From assembly GCA_005408345.1 (NCBI GenBank), contig SEMN01000059.1:1077501-1141500 (forward strand): 64,000 nucleotides of DNA, written 5' to 3'. Positions 1-12,600 of the stretch are shown piece by piece. Each line of letters begins with the position of its first letter. The first letter of the stretch is position 1. A program made the translations under genes and the position numbers. Under the pieces are notes generated by a model that saw nothing but the letters and a program-made list of their open reading frames with translations, was not told the origin of the DNA and did no database searches. Source of the stretch: Macquaria australasica. Taxonomy: Eukaryota; Chordata; Actinopteri; Centrarchiformes; Percichthyidae.

Positions 1-3000
1 TGTGTGGTCCCTTTACATGCAAAAACCATTTGGTCTCCATGGCTCAGAATATCCCCAGAGGTGTTCCTGGCCAGATGGAGAACAAGCCCCTTTATTTGCA
101 TGGCATGCTACACTAGCCTTCACCTTCCACAAGATTGAGATTGTGTCCTACCAAACAGTTGGTTAATGAGCTACTGTGAAGCTGTGCCAACAAGAGAACT
201 GACACATACTTAATATGATATTGAAAAAGATGTGTTGAGAGTATGTGTTGCCAAAGATGTGTTGAAACAGTCTAGCCTCATTGCATTCATTTAAAGTGAT
301 TATTCTTTTTCATAGAGGAGGTAGATAATATGACTTATAGTAGATGTGTCTCAATTTATAAACCAGATGCCCTGGCAGATGTATGTAAGTATCACTGTCC
401 TTTTTCCTTCTCTCAGTACTGTATAGTGATATTATACATAATGCACTTACACTACACTACACTACCAATACACTACTAAATACATACCCTGAGTCAACTG
501 AACTTACTGTATTTTTATTGTGTTTTATAGTGTACTATTCTAGATTAACTATCTAGACCATCTAATCATAAAAATGTATTCTATGCAAACCACTTTTACT
601 GTATTGCTTCGTATTAGTTTCCTAAGATGTTTAATAACAATAGTAATAACTTTAAATAGGAAAGTGCCACACTGAGATTAAAAATCGATTTTCTCCCTAT
701 AATACAATTACTGAGATCAAAGATAGTTTAAAGAAATCTCTCACAGAATAATGGTAAGAACAAGTTCATAGCATGTAAATCACAGCTCCATTTGGAAAAG
801 TATTATCTAGTCTAATATCCTGAAAGTGAAGGCACACAGGGAGGCAACAAAATATTAAAATGTAGCAGGTGTTCAGTCTCAATATGAGAGCGTGCCCCTT
901 CAGTGAGCAAAGGTCTCAGCACGCTAGTGATATTCCATTGCTGAGGGCAAAAGGTGGTTCTTTTCTTCCATTTTAGCTTTGAGACCTCTGTTTCCAGCCC
1001 GAACAACCACTGCATCAAAAAAAGGAAGAAGAAAGCTTCAATGAGTAGCTTCTAACATATTGGTGTTTAACCCCTGGATGCTTAACAGCAGGAAATAATA
1101 CCTAGTTGGTCTCTACGTAAATCTGTGGCCACAGTTCTGACAGACTATACTCATTTTATGTAGCATAGCCAATGGCTTGGGTTTAGTTTCAGATGTTGGG
1201 GGACACAATGAAGTCAAGGAGTCCACTGTATGGATGCATAGTTTCAGTTATGGAGACCTGAGATTTTAAGAGAAGTATAATTTCTTGCCTTAACTTTTAT
1301 TTATGTTCAATTGTTTGTCTTTTTAGATATATATGATAATATACACATCATTTCTTAAAAACACATTGTTTTCTGTAAATCAAAATATACGTAAATAAAC
1401 CAATAATTTATTTTTCTTTAGTTTATTTATTTTTCACTGATTGATGTCTGCTGTTGGCAAAGCTGCCAGGCTACGTCTATCCCCAGCAAGCTCCACCAAT
1501 CAAATGGCTTAAAGCTGCTTGTGTGAAGCCTGAGAGGCAAAACTCACAGCAAAAAAGCAGTCACGACCAAAGCTCTCACTACATATCGTGAAGCTTATTG
1601 CCGTAAGTGCAGGGTAACAACCGAAAGCGATGTAGATGAGTGCATCTGCATTTGTATCAAATCAGAGTACTCTTTCATTTAGATTATGACAGCTGGGCAG
1701 TAGAGGACACTGTTAAGAGAGGATGTAGTGATTTACTCAAATTGTAACTGTAAAAAACCTGGAAAGTAGAAAAGTAGTAGTGCCAGTGGAAACTATACCC
1801 TCACTTTTACTGATGATATAGAAAGTTACAATCTCATTTTCTCTGTGTTGAAATGTTGAACTACAGTAACTAGCTAAGGGTGCAGAAAGAAGACTCGAAA
1901 ACAACCTCACAGCGACAAGCATTGGACTGTATTAGCATTTCATATTTTTATGGTGAACATGTTAGCAAACAAATGCACATTGTTACTTACATATCCAGTA
2001 GAAGCAGAGCAACATGGGCATCTTCTTTGGGAGTCGTCTTTTCTTGTCACTCGTCGAAGGCAAGCCCGCTGTTTGCTCACATTTTAGCCCTGGTTTGTTC
2101 TGCCAAGTGCTAAAAAAGCATCTTAGAGTTTTTGTGTCATATGGCAGACAAGGTAATAACTGTCAGACTTAAACATGTGGACCAGCAAACCAAAACACCA
2201 AACAGAAAGCTGCGTAGAGGTGCAGAATGGGTGTTGATTTTCAGTGGGATCAGCAGTACTCGCAACCCTTTCATGTCCCAGAGTGCCACTTGATTTAATG
2301 AGAATTTTTAAAAATACTACTTAATGGAGCTAGTCAGATTTTTTTTTCTTTTGTCGTACAGCACAGTTTGCAATTGAAGAGCTACAGTGACATGGTTATG
2401 AAGTGTGGATGATATAATAGAGGCACACAATGGCAGCCAACTCATGGATTTCCATTATTTTAGGTCATGGAGGTGGCTGTCTTTAGCACAGACTGCCAAG
2501 ACAACACACCTGCGCCCAGGCTTTTTCCACATGGCTCTTTTCACGTCTTCTCCTTTGAACATTTAGCAAACATGATCATGGTCAAAGTTAAAATTAGGAA
2601 TACTTTGCAATATTTTGCAATTTAAGCTTCAATACTTTTCTGCGGGTGGCCTGGGATGTTTTCTTAACCTGTTTATTTGTTTGTAACAGAAAAATTAAAA
2701 ACCACAGTATCAAACATTGGCTGCAAACAGTTTCATTAACAGAAGATCCTAAATGAAGCAGTGTAGTCATATTACACCTAGTAAAGTTTAGTACAAATAA
2801 GCATAGCCACTCTTAAAATGAAGGCACAATGTGCTATTTGTAAATCAGCAACTTAATAGTTTGAGACAAGTAAAACAGGAGAAAAAGAACAGCATCAGGT
2901 GTGTACTGTGAGCGTTGTTTAAGCCAGAGAGTAGCTGTGGTTAAGTACTTGCGCACCACTGTGAGAAAGAGGTTAGTGTCTTCATTTATACATAATGTAT

Positions 3001-5397
3001 AAAAATAGGCCTGGGTCTGCAACAGCTGAACAGTAAACAAAATGTAAATAAACTCAGTGTTTAATCATTTTGTGCCGTCATTAGCAGTGCGTAAGAGGTG
3101 GTCCAGGTGTGTAGCAGTGGGGTAAATTGGCTGCAGTGGCTGGTGTTTACATGCAAAGAGATTTCTATTCTTAACCCACTTATTCAAGTAACCCAGTTTT
3201 TGGTCAGCGCATGTGAAGGACTCACAAGCATGCTGTACTCTACTCCTTGATTATGAGAAACACAGCTATGATGACTAATTTCATATCTGGTTTGTCTGTC
3301 CATTTGTATTTCTTTTTATTTGCCTACATTTTGTGGTTTTTTTGTTTGTTGCACATGATGTATGATGTGTCTGCTCTGTGTGCCAGATGTGTGTCTGTTT
3401 TTACAAAAATTGGAGCCGATGAACTTTTTGGAACTGACGGCTATATTACATAGTTATCAGTGTATTTTTTGTTGCCCTTTGTGTTGCTGCATTTTGAATA
3501 GACAGCGCGTAAATTATGTAATAGGACTTCAAAAACAAGAAGCAACACTCGTCTCTGTGCAGTGGATGAATGGATCAATGTGGCCACATTCTTTTTTCCT
3601 TTTGCTTTTTTGCTTTCTGTGTGAAGGCAGACTGCCACAGTGTTGGCACATTTTCAACAAAAAATCATGGCAAGCACATGCAGCACTATAATGTTAGTCT
3701 TAAGAGTATCATTAATTTCCCTTGCATTAGAAAGAAGTTCAGTCAGTTAAAGACAGTAGCATACTGTGTTTGCTGACAGGCCACTTGGGAACAGCCAAAC
3801 AAGGCAATTACAGATATGAAATCTCTTCAGGTTCCTGTGTTCATTTTTTGTCGTAATTAATGCATATACGTATTTAAGTAACACATGTTGTAGAGTTTTT
3901 ATGTTTGGTATAAGATTATGAAATATCTTAAGTGCCAGGTTGACAATTTGGCGTGTGGGTGGCACAAGATGAAAGCTCATGAGGAGTTCAAAATAGAACA
4001 TGTTAAGCCTCTCAGAAACTTGGTTGTGCTCGCTAAATTTCATAACAATCTGATCCGTTAGATTTTGATACTGATGCATTGCAAGTCGAAGCAAACCATA
4101 GCATTAACTCATCACCAGTTAAAAAAAAAACCCTCAAACAATCAGTGAAATTGACTAACAACCTAAACGTTTTATTATTAGATTCTGTCTGCAAACAGAA
4201 CTCTATGGTCCAGTTTTGATGAATCTTGGAGGGATGTTGCATGTGTGCACTGTGTTGTGTCATAAGAAACATTACGCCAAATAGAGACACAACAATTCAA
4301 GATCAAAATTTTAAACTTGGACGACCAGAACTCAACGCAATTCAGCTGACAGAAAACTTGGAATGATGATGCCTTTTGGTTTCAGCGTGAAAATCACACA
4401 CACATTAAGCGATCAGTGACGTCTGAGATGTGATGTGCTGTATGACAGCACCCAGATAACACCACAGACAAAGACCATAATCTATACTGCACAAGCTGTG
4501 GGTAATATAAATTTAAATGACCCATCTGAGAAAACTGTTACATCAGTCTGACTTTGATAAGAAGACTATAGTCACAAATGTAGCAGTACAAAACATATTC
4601 TCACTCTTAAAATGAAGACATCACTCATATTTCAATTGAATAGTCCATCAAAGTTAGCTCGCTATCCACTGGGGATTACCTACAATTTCTTCTCCTCTGA
4701 GACATTCACTGGCAGGAGCAGTGATCACATACTGTAGCTCCAGCCAGATGATGGAATGACTATGTGAGGACGCGCCTTGGGTATCCCTCTCTGTAGTCTG
4801 TCAAAGAGAAGCCTCCAGTCACTGCTAGTGGCAGAAGACGCATTACATTGTGGTGACATTCGAAATAGTCCCCGAGGTGCTCCACCATTGCTTTGACTGA
4901 CAGACCAGCTTGGGAAACCTGTGCTGTCCCATAATTCACCAGATGCTCTGTGCTCTCTGTGGTCTCATGGATTCCCTCTCATTCTTACGTCCCAAGATGC
5001 ACAAAGCTGTGTCAGTGTCGCTGGTTTTTGGGGGTTTTTTTTCTCCACTAGCATCGCTCTAGTTCTATTGGCAAATTTTGTCTTTCTTTATTTTAAACAT
5101 AACGATATACAATATAGTTTATTCAGCACAGTTAGAGTTGCTTGGAGAGCTCCATCCAGTTGTTAATCAATTTTATTCAACAGAATGCAGTAATCAACAG
5201 TACTGAGCTTCATCTGGCTGAATAGCAAACCACAAATAATGGCTTACAATTGCTGCATCTTTCTGCACTGAGAAATATATGAGCTATATAATTTTCTGCC
5301 ATCTGTGGTTTACAGTAGATTTTGAAAGCACTGAAATGAGAAAAATCATTGTTGCTATTACAGAGTACTATATAGTGTTCGTCTTCCTGATAAATGG

Positions 5398-5436
5398 TAT
5401 CATTACATACAGTATAGGAGACTGTATGTAATGATA
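5398..5436. repeat. perfect 16-bp inverted repeat (hairpin)
   Basis: Positions 5398-5413 (TATCATTACATACAGT) are exactly repeated in reverse complement at 5421-5436, with a 7-base loop. The complementarity stops on both sides. It may be a remnant of a palindromic element or a chance AT-rich hairpin. Confidence 0.8.
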
Positions 5437-5693
5437 TTGGAAATTGTATTTATCACGTAGTAATCAGTAGTTAAAATGTTTTTATACATTACCACTGGTG
5501 AAACTATATATAATATAATATAAAACATTTCTTCATATTTAACCGCCTCCCTAGGTTTCTCATTTTCACATTTGCAAGATTAAACTCTATGCGCTTGTCT
5601 CAAAAATAATTTCAAACCTCATCATTATTAATACAAGTACTTCTCTCAGCTGACAATTTATACTTACAGGAGCCAAATGCCATTAAAGTTCAA

Positions 5694-5714
5694 ATATATA
5701 TATATATATATATA
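5694..5714. repeat. (AT)n microsatellite
   Basis: Uninterrupted alternating A and T, about ten units, in the upstream intron. Confidence 0.95.
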
Positions 5715-7031
5715 CTCTAACTTGAAGCAGCAGGAGTAACATAATGAGACAAGGAACCAATAACAGCACTACAACTCATTATAAGCTAGTTTTATTAACC
5801 TTTTGTTATATGCTTGTATCGCCTTTAATTATGCATGACAGATGGTGCTCTGCAGGGACAACACAGTAGTAGTCTTTGGAAGTCTGATCTCAGTTTGATG
5901 GTACAATTGCACAGGAAACGTTATCTCTGTGTCATTACTCATACCACGACAAATGAGATGGCAGAAACAGTCACAGAAAGCTGAAAATCAATGGTATGGA
6001 AGCAAATGATGACCATGAGGAATCGATAAGCTAGGCTTGCTTTCTTATCATTGGTATCCTGGACGTTCAATGTCTGAATGTCATAGCTTTCATTTTAATG
6101 ACTGAATTTGACCAATTTTGGCAACCAGATTTGTTTCACTTGAGTTGAAATTTTTAGATCCAAATTTAACATGTTGAATTTTTGCAGTCTGAATATAGTT
6201 TTTGAATAGTGTATACTTGAACCTTATGTGTATAAATATATATAGCAATTAAAGTTTTTTGACATAAATTAAGATAGATGGTTTTTAAAGTACAATATTT
6301 CAGTGCTATAAATTTAGTGGTATTTCATTTTCAACATATTCAGTAGTGATTTCATTTCACATTTAGGTTTCCAGTTGGTTATAGAATTCTAATCTTTATG
6401 GCCATTATTTGCTATCATACAATGGTGCATTAGGGGTTAATTTATCATTTTTTAATTCATTCATTCAATTGTACTTCATAAAACTAAGTCATTTAGTTTG
6501 ACTTGTTCAGCAGGAAACCGTCTTATGGACCAGCCCAAGACCGAACACCAGAGGAATACCTCCGACAGGCAGAACATTACAAGCTCCCAGGCTGCCTTCA
6601 AAAGTACAACAAAACATCCATGCTGATCTGCTTAGCCATCCTGCCCCTCAACCCCCTAATGAACAAGGGCAAAAGAACTCTTGGGCTTAGCCTCCCCCTT
6701 TTACCCTAACTTAACAAGATGTCCCCCTACTCGCTCGCTTTCTCTCACACACACAGAGACACATATGCACGACCGCACACACAGACACACACCTCCCAAA
6801 CCCCAAACCACTAACCCTCAGACCAATCTGTCTGTGGCACTAAAGTATTATTAGACTTACACACTCTCAAAGGGGAAACAGTGAGTGCTGAGAGCTGGAA
6901 GATGAGATATGCTACAGGGGCTACTAGTTCCATTAAAATGGCATTCACTGGGGCCTTTGTTATCATCGGCCCTGACGTTTTCAGGATGTAGTGGGGCTTG
7001 CTGATCCATGACCATCTCATCTATCTTTCAG

Positions 7032-7128
7032 GATTTGAAGGAAGTTGGTGTGAAATTGACACCAATGAGTGTAGCTCAAATCCATGCCAAAACCAGGGCG
7101 ACTGTGTGGACCAGGTCAACAGTTACAG
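7032..7128 (+). CDS. eys: eys exon 1 of window: EGF tail and start of next EGF
   Basis: Acceptor AG is at 7030-7031 and donor GTAAAG begins at 7129. The exon enters in phase 1 and leaves in phase 2. It encodes residues 1-31. First comes the end of an EGF repeat whose start is upstream (FEGSWCEI), then a calcium-binding type repeat opening DTNECSSNPC. The segment CVDQVNSY fits the Asp/Asn beta-hydroxylation consensus C-x-D/N-x4-Y/F-x-C once joined to exon 2. C-S-S-N-P-C fits the O-glucose consensus. The split serine codon at the end is completed by the first base of exon 2. Confidence 0.9.
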
Positions 7129-8837
7129 GTAAAGAGCGTTATCCATAACCAGCTTTTTATTTTTTAGGAGGCAAGAAAATGTCAGGCTTTGCAATGACGG
7201 GCTTTAACCATTAGTAAATCCAGAGTATCAGCATCATTAACCATCCTGTACAGGTTTCAGGCCATTATACTGTAATATAGATATTAGATTCTCCTGAGTT
7301 AATAGATTTGTTCGGAGCTCATGCCCTTTCTTTAAATGTATTGTAACCCGTGTTACTGTCCTGTTTGTGCAATCAGACTAAATATGATGTATAATTAATA
7401 TCATTAAACTTCAAATTTTTTTTTTTTTTGCTCTGTGCCATGTGCCAGTAGGAAATGGAAAGATCTTCTATTTTCCATCTGGGACAAAATATCAATATTA
7501 ATGATTTGTCTTTTCCAGCTGTGATTGTAATATGGGATTTTCTGGCCTTCACTGTGAGGAAGACATCAATGAGTGTGCCTCTAGCCCTTGCCACAACGCT
7601 GCCATTTGTCAAGACCTTGTGAACAAGTAAGTATGAATATAATTCCGTTTTTGCTTCCACTTTGCACCACAGCCTTTATTCATTGTGTGCTTTTTAAAAT
7701 TGCACATATCAGTAAAGGCCAGACAGAATTAATTTCCTGAGTTTGTTTTGAAAGGCGAATGAACAAAAGCGTCCTCCAAAGAAAACACATGGGTTTGTGG
7801 TGCTCCTCTTCAAAGTGTTCCGGTTTATATAACAAGCCTGTCTTCATCCTTGACACACATAAGCTACTATTCTAAAGACAGAGAGCAAATTCAGCAGGAA
7901 CACATCATGTATCTAGATTGGGCTTTACTCCACTGGTGCTTCTCTCTGCTGTGCTTAATGGGAGCCCCGGGGCTTCCAGGCTTAGTCGGACAGATGGGTA
8001 GAGAAGTCCCAGGGCCAATTTAAGTCCTAAATGGTTTGTCTCCAGTTTGTCTCCCGTCATGATTTTCCTCCCATGTGACCTGGCCCTGCTCAGAGCTCTC
8101 CTCTGATTGCACAGTCCAGGGAGTTCACATCAGGTGTGTTTTAACCTCGCTGCCCACTGCAAACACTACACACGCCGCTATCTCCATCTGCCTGACCCAA
8201 CAAGCCGAACAAGTACATCTGTACAGTGGTGATGAATCAGACTCTTCAGTGTACTCTCTGAGCCCTTGCTGTCTTATATTTACGCATCTTTTTCCTTAAG
8301 ATAATATGAGTTTGACTATGAAACTTAACTAATTGTTATTGACTAGCATACAGCTACAGGCAGTGGTGTAACAGGGTGCAATAAAGAACACTGTTAATGG
8401 TTGGTTCTGTTGTGCTACATGACAATAAATACCGTTTAGCATATTACAGAAATTTGATATGATGCACCTGGTTTACTGATGAAAAATCATGTTTAACTAA
8501 TCAAAAGATGTAGTTTAGATTTTAGCACAGAGGTGTCTAATCACATGTTTTCTTATTATCTCACTTACAAACAGGATAACCGTCTCCTCTGAGGTGTGCG
8601 GTCAGGGGATATTAGACCCACTGACAGCTACAGAGAGGGATTTGAATTGAGTAAACGGCATTATTGGACAGGTTAAGCTCCTCCCTTTAGTAATAAGCCA
8701 TCAAACATAATTCAAATTAAGTTACACTCAGGGGAAACGTGATTGCTGTCATATTGTTAATTTTTGTGTGAAGAGCTGCCGGTCAGTTTGAGAATGAAAA
8801 ATGGGTCTTAATCTGCAGTTAGTCTTGGTGGGTTTGG

Positions 8838-8874
<37 letters not shown>

Positions 8875-9582
8875 TTTTTCTCCAAGTAATTGCTTCTGCG
8901 AGAGTGTGTGAAGTTTTTACTGAAAATAATTCTGCTTATTTTAAAGTTACAGTAAGAACTAAAACATAAAAGTGTGCTATAACTACTGTCTACAGTCTGA
9001 CACATCGGTCTTTACTGGATTTCACTCTCTTTCCTGATGATCTTCTTTAGGTTCCACTGCATTTGCCCTCCTGGTTATTTTGGAACACTGTGTGACCTGG
9101 ATGTGAATGAGTGTGAAGTTTCACCTTGCCTACACGAGGGCATCTGTATCAACACACCCGGGGGCTTCAAGTGTGTCTGTCGTCCTGGATACTCAGGTAG
9201 CTCTTTTGCCCTTAGGTGACACAAAGATCAATATGAGAGTCTAAAAAGCTTACCATGACTGCTGCGGCCACACGCCTATTGAGGCGACACTGACACAGAT
9301 CTGGCTTAGTGTAAAAAACTGCTTCACAATGCTTGCTTTTAATTAGCCTGCCTGCCTCTGCAAGATACAGTGCCTGCTCTTCAGTAAAGATAACAAGAGA
9401 TAAATCCATGTCACCTGTTTTATCTGATGAAAACGTCTGTGTCTGTTAGTTTCATTTCATCAGCCTCTTTAGTCTCAGAACGCTATTGTTGTTTTACTTC
9501 AATCCATTTGTCTTATTTTCCACTCAGATGGATATCAAGTTATTTTAGCACGCACGTGTGTGTGTGTGTGTGTGTATACAGT

Positions 9583-9624
<42 letters not shown>

Positions 9625-12600
9625 ACGCACTATCTAAAGCCGATTCCTGTCAGGTACTGGGAAGATTAATTTCATTTGTCTTCCACACTCTATCATCAAT
9701 TTATCCTTCCCCAGTCGAGAGAGGAGGGGGAAATCTCTGAGGTATTGCTACTCTGGAGAGCAGAACCTGACACGCATGGCCCAATTCCCACAGAAGCAGC
9801 TTTTATTATTAGGCCTACGCACAGCATAGTACAAGTCATTACTTTTTCTGTTGCTCTAAGCTCATCTGAGGAAACAGGGTTCCCCAAGAGAGCAAGCGGC
9901 CAGAGGATACAGTTTGGATCGGCTCAAACGAACTAGAACTCATGCAAAATATTTGCTCTAGTAAGACGTGTAAGAGCATTGTAACTTTTCCCAAAAACAC
10001 AAAACGAGTTTATGGTGCTACTGTAGGTGTGTGTTTTTGTTCTAGTAGTTCTAATAGTAAATTTGCCATCTCAGGGTGATTCATCACATGTTGCAGCCTG
10101 ATTGGAATAGAGTGAACTGCTTATTCTGCTGTGATGGTGTGGTGTGCCGTCTCTTCCGTCACTGAAATACCGTAACTCGTTGTGTCACTTGATGGTATTA
10201 TCATATTATTTGCTTCAGCCATCAGGGAAGTCAATGGATGTTTTTTTGCATATCAAATGCCAAAATTCATTTTGACTGTAACAGTTTGAAGCTGCTTACT
10301 AATAAATCAGTCTAGTGCTATCTACTCACTTTCATGGATGTGATTAAGTGATAATGACACCTCATTCCCGCCTGCAACACACTCTATATTGAATTTTCTT
10401 AGTGGTTGGTTGTTGGTCAGTGAGTCAGTCAGTCAGTGCATCTATGCTTGGTGCTCTTTTAGTGTTCAAATCTTCATACAGAACTTCTAAGAACAGCTGT
10501 ACCTCTCTTTTCTGGAAAAAATATAAAGCTTTTTTACTTGTAACATGTTCGAGCTTTCAGAAATAATTGTCGCAAAAAGCCAGAAAATTGTTTTATTCAC
10601 ATTTCTGACACTTCCGTCAGCTTTTATCATTACTTTTTACCTTTTTAAAAGTCAGTATGACCCACTTAGAGGGAAGACATTAAGATTAAACTGGTGCTTT
10701 TTTTTATCTTGCAGTATTCTTCGCTTCTCAACAAGTCAGGTGTCACTATGAATCACTTGTCCAATAACGTTTTTTAGTTATGGCTCTAACTCTAACCTAA
10801 TCACATGTAATTATACTTTATTTTTATATACTGTGTCGTTTTTTTCTCCATGTGTCATACTGACAAACACTATTAAGCCTGCTGTATCTTATACTGAAAG
10901 ACAGTTTGGCAACTGCCTAGATCTCAGCTGTCTGATCATTATTTAGGATGTTTTGTCTAAAAGGCTCTGAAATCCCAATAATGTATTTCTTAACTGTACA
11001 CAGAAACATGATTAATGGGTAATCTTGTTTATATAAATCACGGTTTAAGTACACTATTCGTCACCTTCGCTTTTCTCTTCTTCACCCATCATTAAGGAGC
11101 ATGTTCCCTTGAGTGATAGTACAGTTCAATCAGCACATTGTTGCAGCTTCCCCAGTCAGCACATTGTTGGATGAGGATGTTCTGGCCCTCGCAATCTTGT
11201 TTGCTGTTAAGGCTTCAGTAAATTCAGTATTTTGCTGGGTGAACTTGATGAATACGTTTTGGTCATTATTGCTATCTTTGCCACTGAGCCTCTGCTGAGA
11301 TCCGTTGCTTTGGATATGTAGTGTACATTTAGTGTGAATGGGATAACATGCACTGCTTGTGCAAATATTCATATTGAGTGTATTATTTGTATCATTTGAA
11401 GACTTAAGACCGTTCTTGCAACTGTGAGACGAGAGTTAGTTCATGACTTACACATGGGGTTTTTGGGCTTGGTGTTTATTTTCTCAGAAACAAAAGTATC
11501 AGTACAACAATGTGTCAAGAAATATACATTTTAAGGGTTTATCACAATTACGCCTGAATTCTTTTGATTTCAGGTTACGTATCCTTCTCTCACTAATCCA
11601 TCATGTGATATTGAACAACCAAGACACTTTGTAGTAGATTTGTAATCGCTAGTATTTGTTCATCTTAGTAAGTATTAGAATTTTTAAAGCTGTTTCAGAC
11701 CCTTGTTGACCAGTCTGCAGCATTAAACATTCAGTACGTAATCCCATGTCTCATGTATAGTTCACTCCTCTTAATATTTTAGACTGGCTGTTAAATGCCA
11801 ACCCAGAAGTATTTTATGACTTCTAACCTAAATAAAAACATCAAAATACATAATGTGAGCATCACTCTATGGATTATGTGAAAAAGAAGTGTCATAAAAA
11901 TGTGTATTAAATGAATAAGAGATTTTTCTACCAATATTTTTTATTCATTGCTTCATTTCGCTCACACTTCTGTATTACATAACCCATAGTTCATTTTCTG
12001 TTGCAACGTTCTATTATTATTTTGGGTTCAGGGATTGTGTTTTAACCTTTGCAGTCATAAACTGTGAATTGTGCAGTGGCAGCATAGCTTTTCTTTTGGC
12101 TAAATGAAAGAAGTTATCAGGTTGGCACAAGAAAGGAGCCGTTTTACATTCTGTAACGAGAGAACATGAGAGATTCTGTGTTCACTAATGACAGCTTATT
12201 TATTCTCTTTCATGGTTAAACACGGGAGGCAATAAATAAATTCTTGCACCTGTTGTCCCCGTGTTTGTTTACATCTGTCTCAGCCCACAGACGAAAAGCT
12301 AACCAAATGATTAACGATGGGTCAGTCGCCACTTTTCATCTCTCGATTCCTGGAAGTCTCAGCTAGATTTTAGGGGTAGTAGATAAACTTTTTACCACTT
12401 TAATGACTAACAACATCACAAAAATACCCGGTTGTAGAATGAACTACAACGCATTCATTCATTTTTAATTCCTCAGCATAACTAGTCACTTCTGTGGATC
12501 TCTCTGAAGCAGTACCTGCTATTATTTAGACTACAAACAGTCATCAGTGTGTTCTAATTTATTGGCAGGGAGAGGGACTTATTTTGACAGTTTCTGTTAT

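Larger units (their letters stand above)
1..7031 (+). other. 3' part of an eys intron (upstream exon not in window)
   Basis: No EGF-type exon flanked by usable splice sites was found here, so I read it as the end of the phase-1 intron before exon 1. It holds a short TA microsatellite (5694-5714), a perfect hairpin (5398-5436) and a CA-rich pyrimidine stretch around 6730-6800. Short open frames, such as 3247-3691 and 6503-6709, show no recognisable domain. The acceptor is a pyrimidine-rich tract ending in AG at 7030-7031. Confidence 0.6.

Noticed and set aside
1627..1672. A frame reading DVDECICICIK, like the start of a calcium-binding EGF repeat
   Set aside because: The cysteine spacing does not fit an EGF domain, the frame stops soon after, and no convincing splice sites flank it. 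Judged chance.
3247..3776. Cluster of overlapping open frames in the first intron
   Set aside because: Hydrophobic low-complexity translations of T-rich DNA, with no EGF pattern and no splice-supported exon.
9427..9740. Open frames with long Cys-Val runs
   Set aside because: They are translations of the GT microsatellite at 9556-9623.
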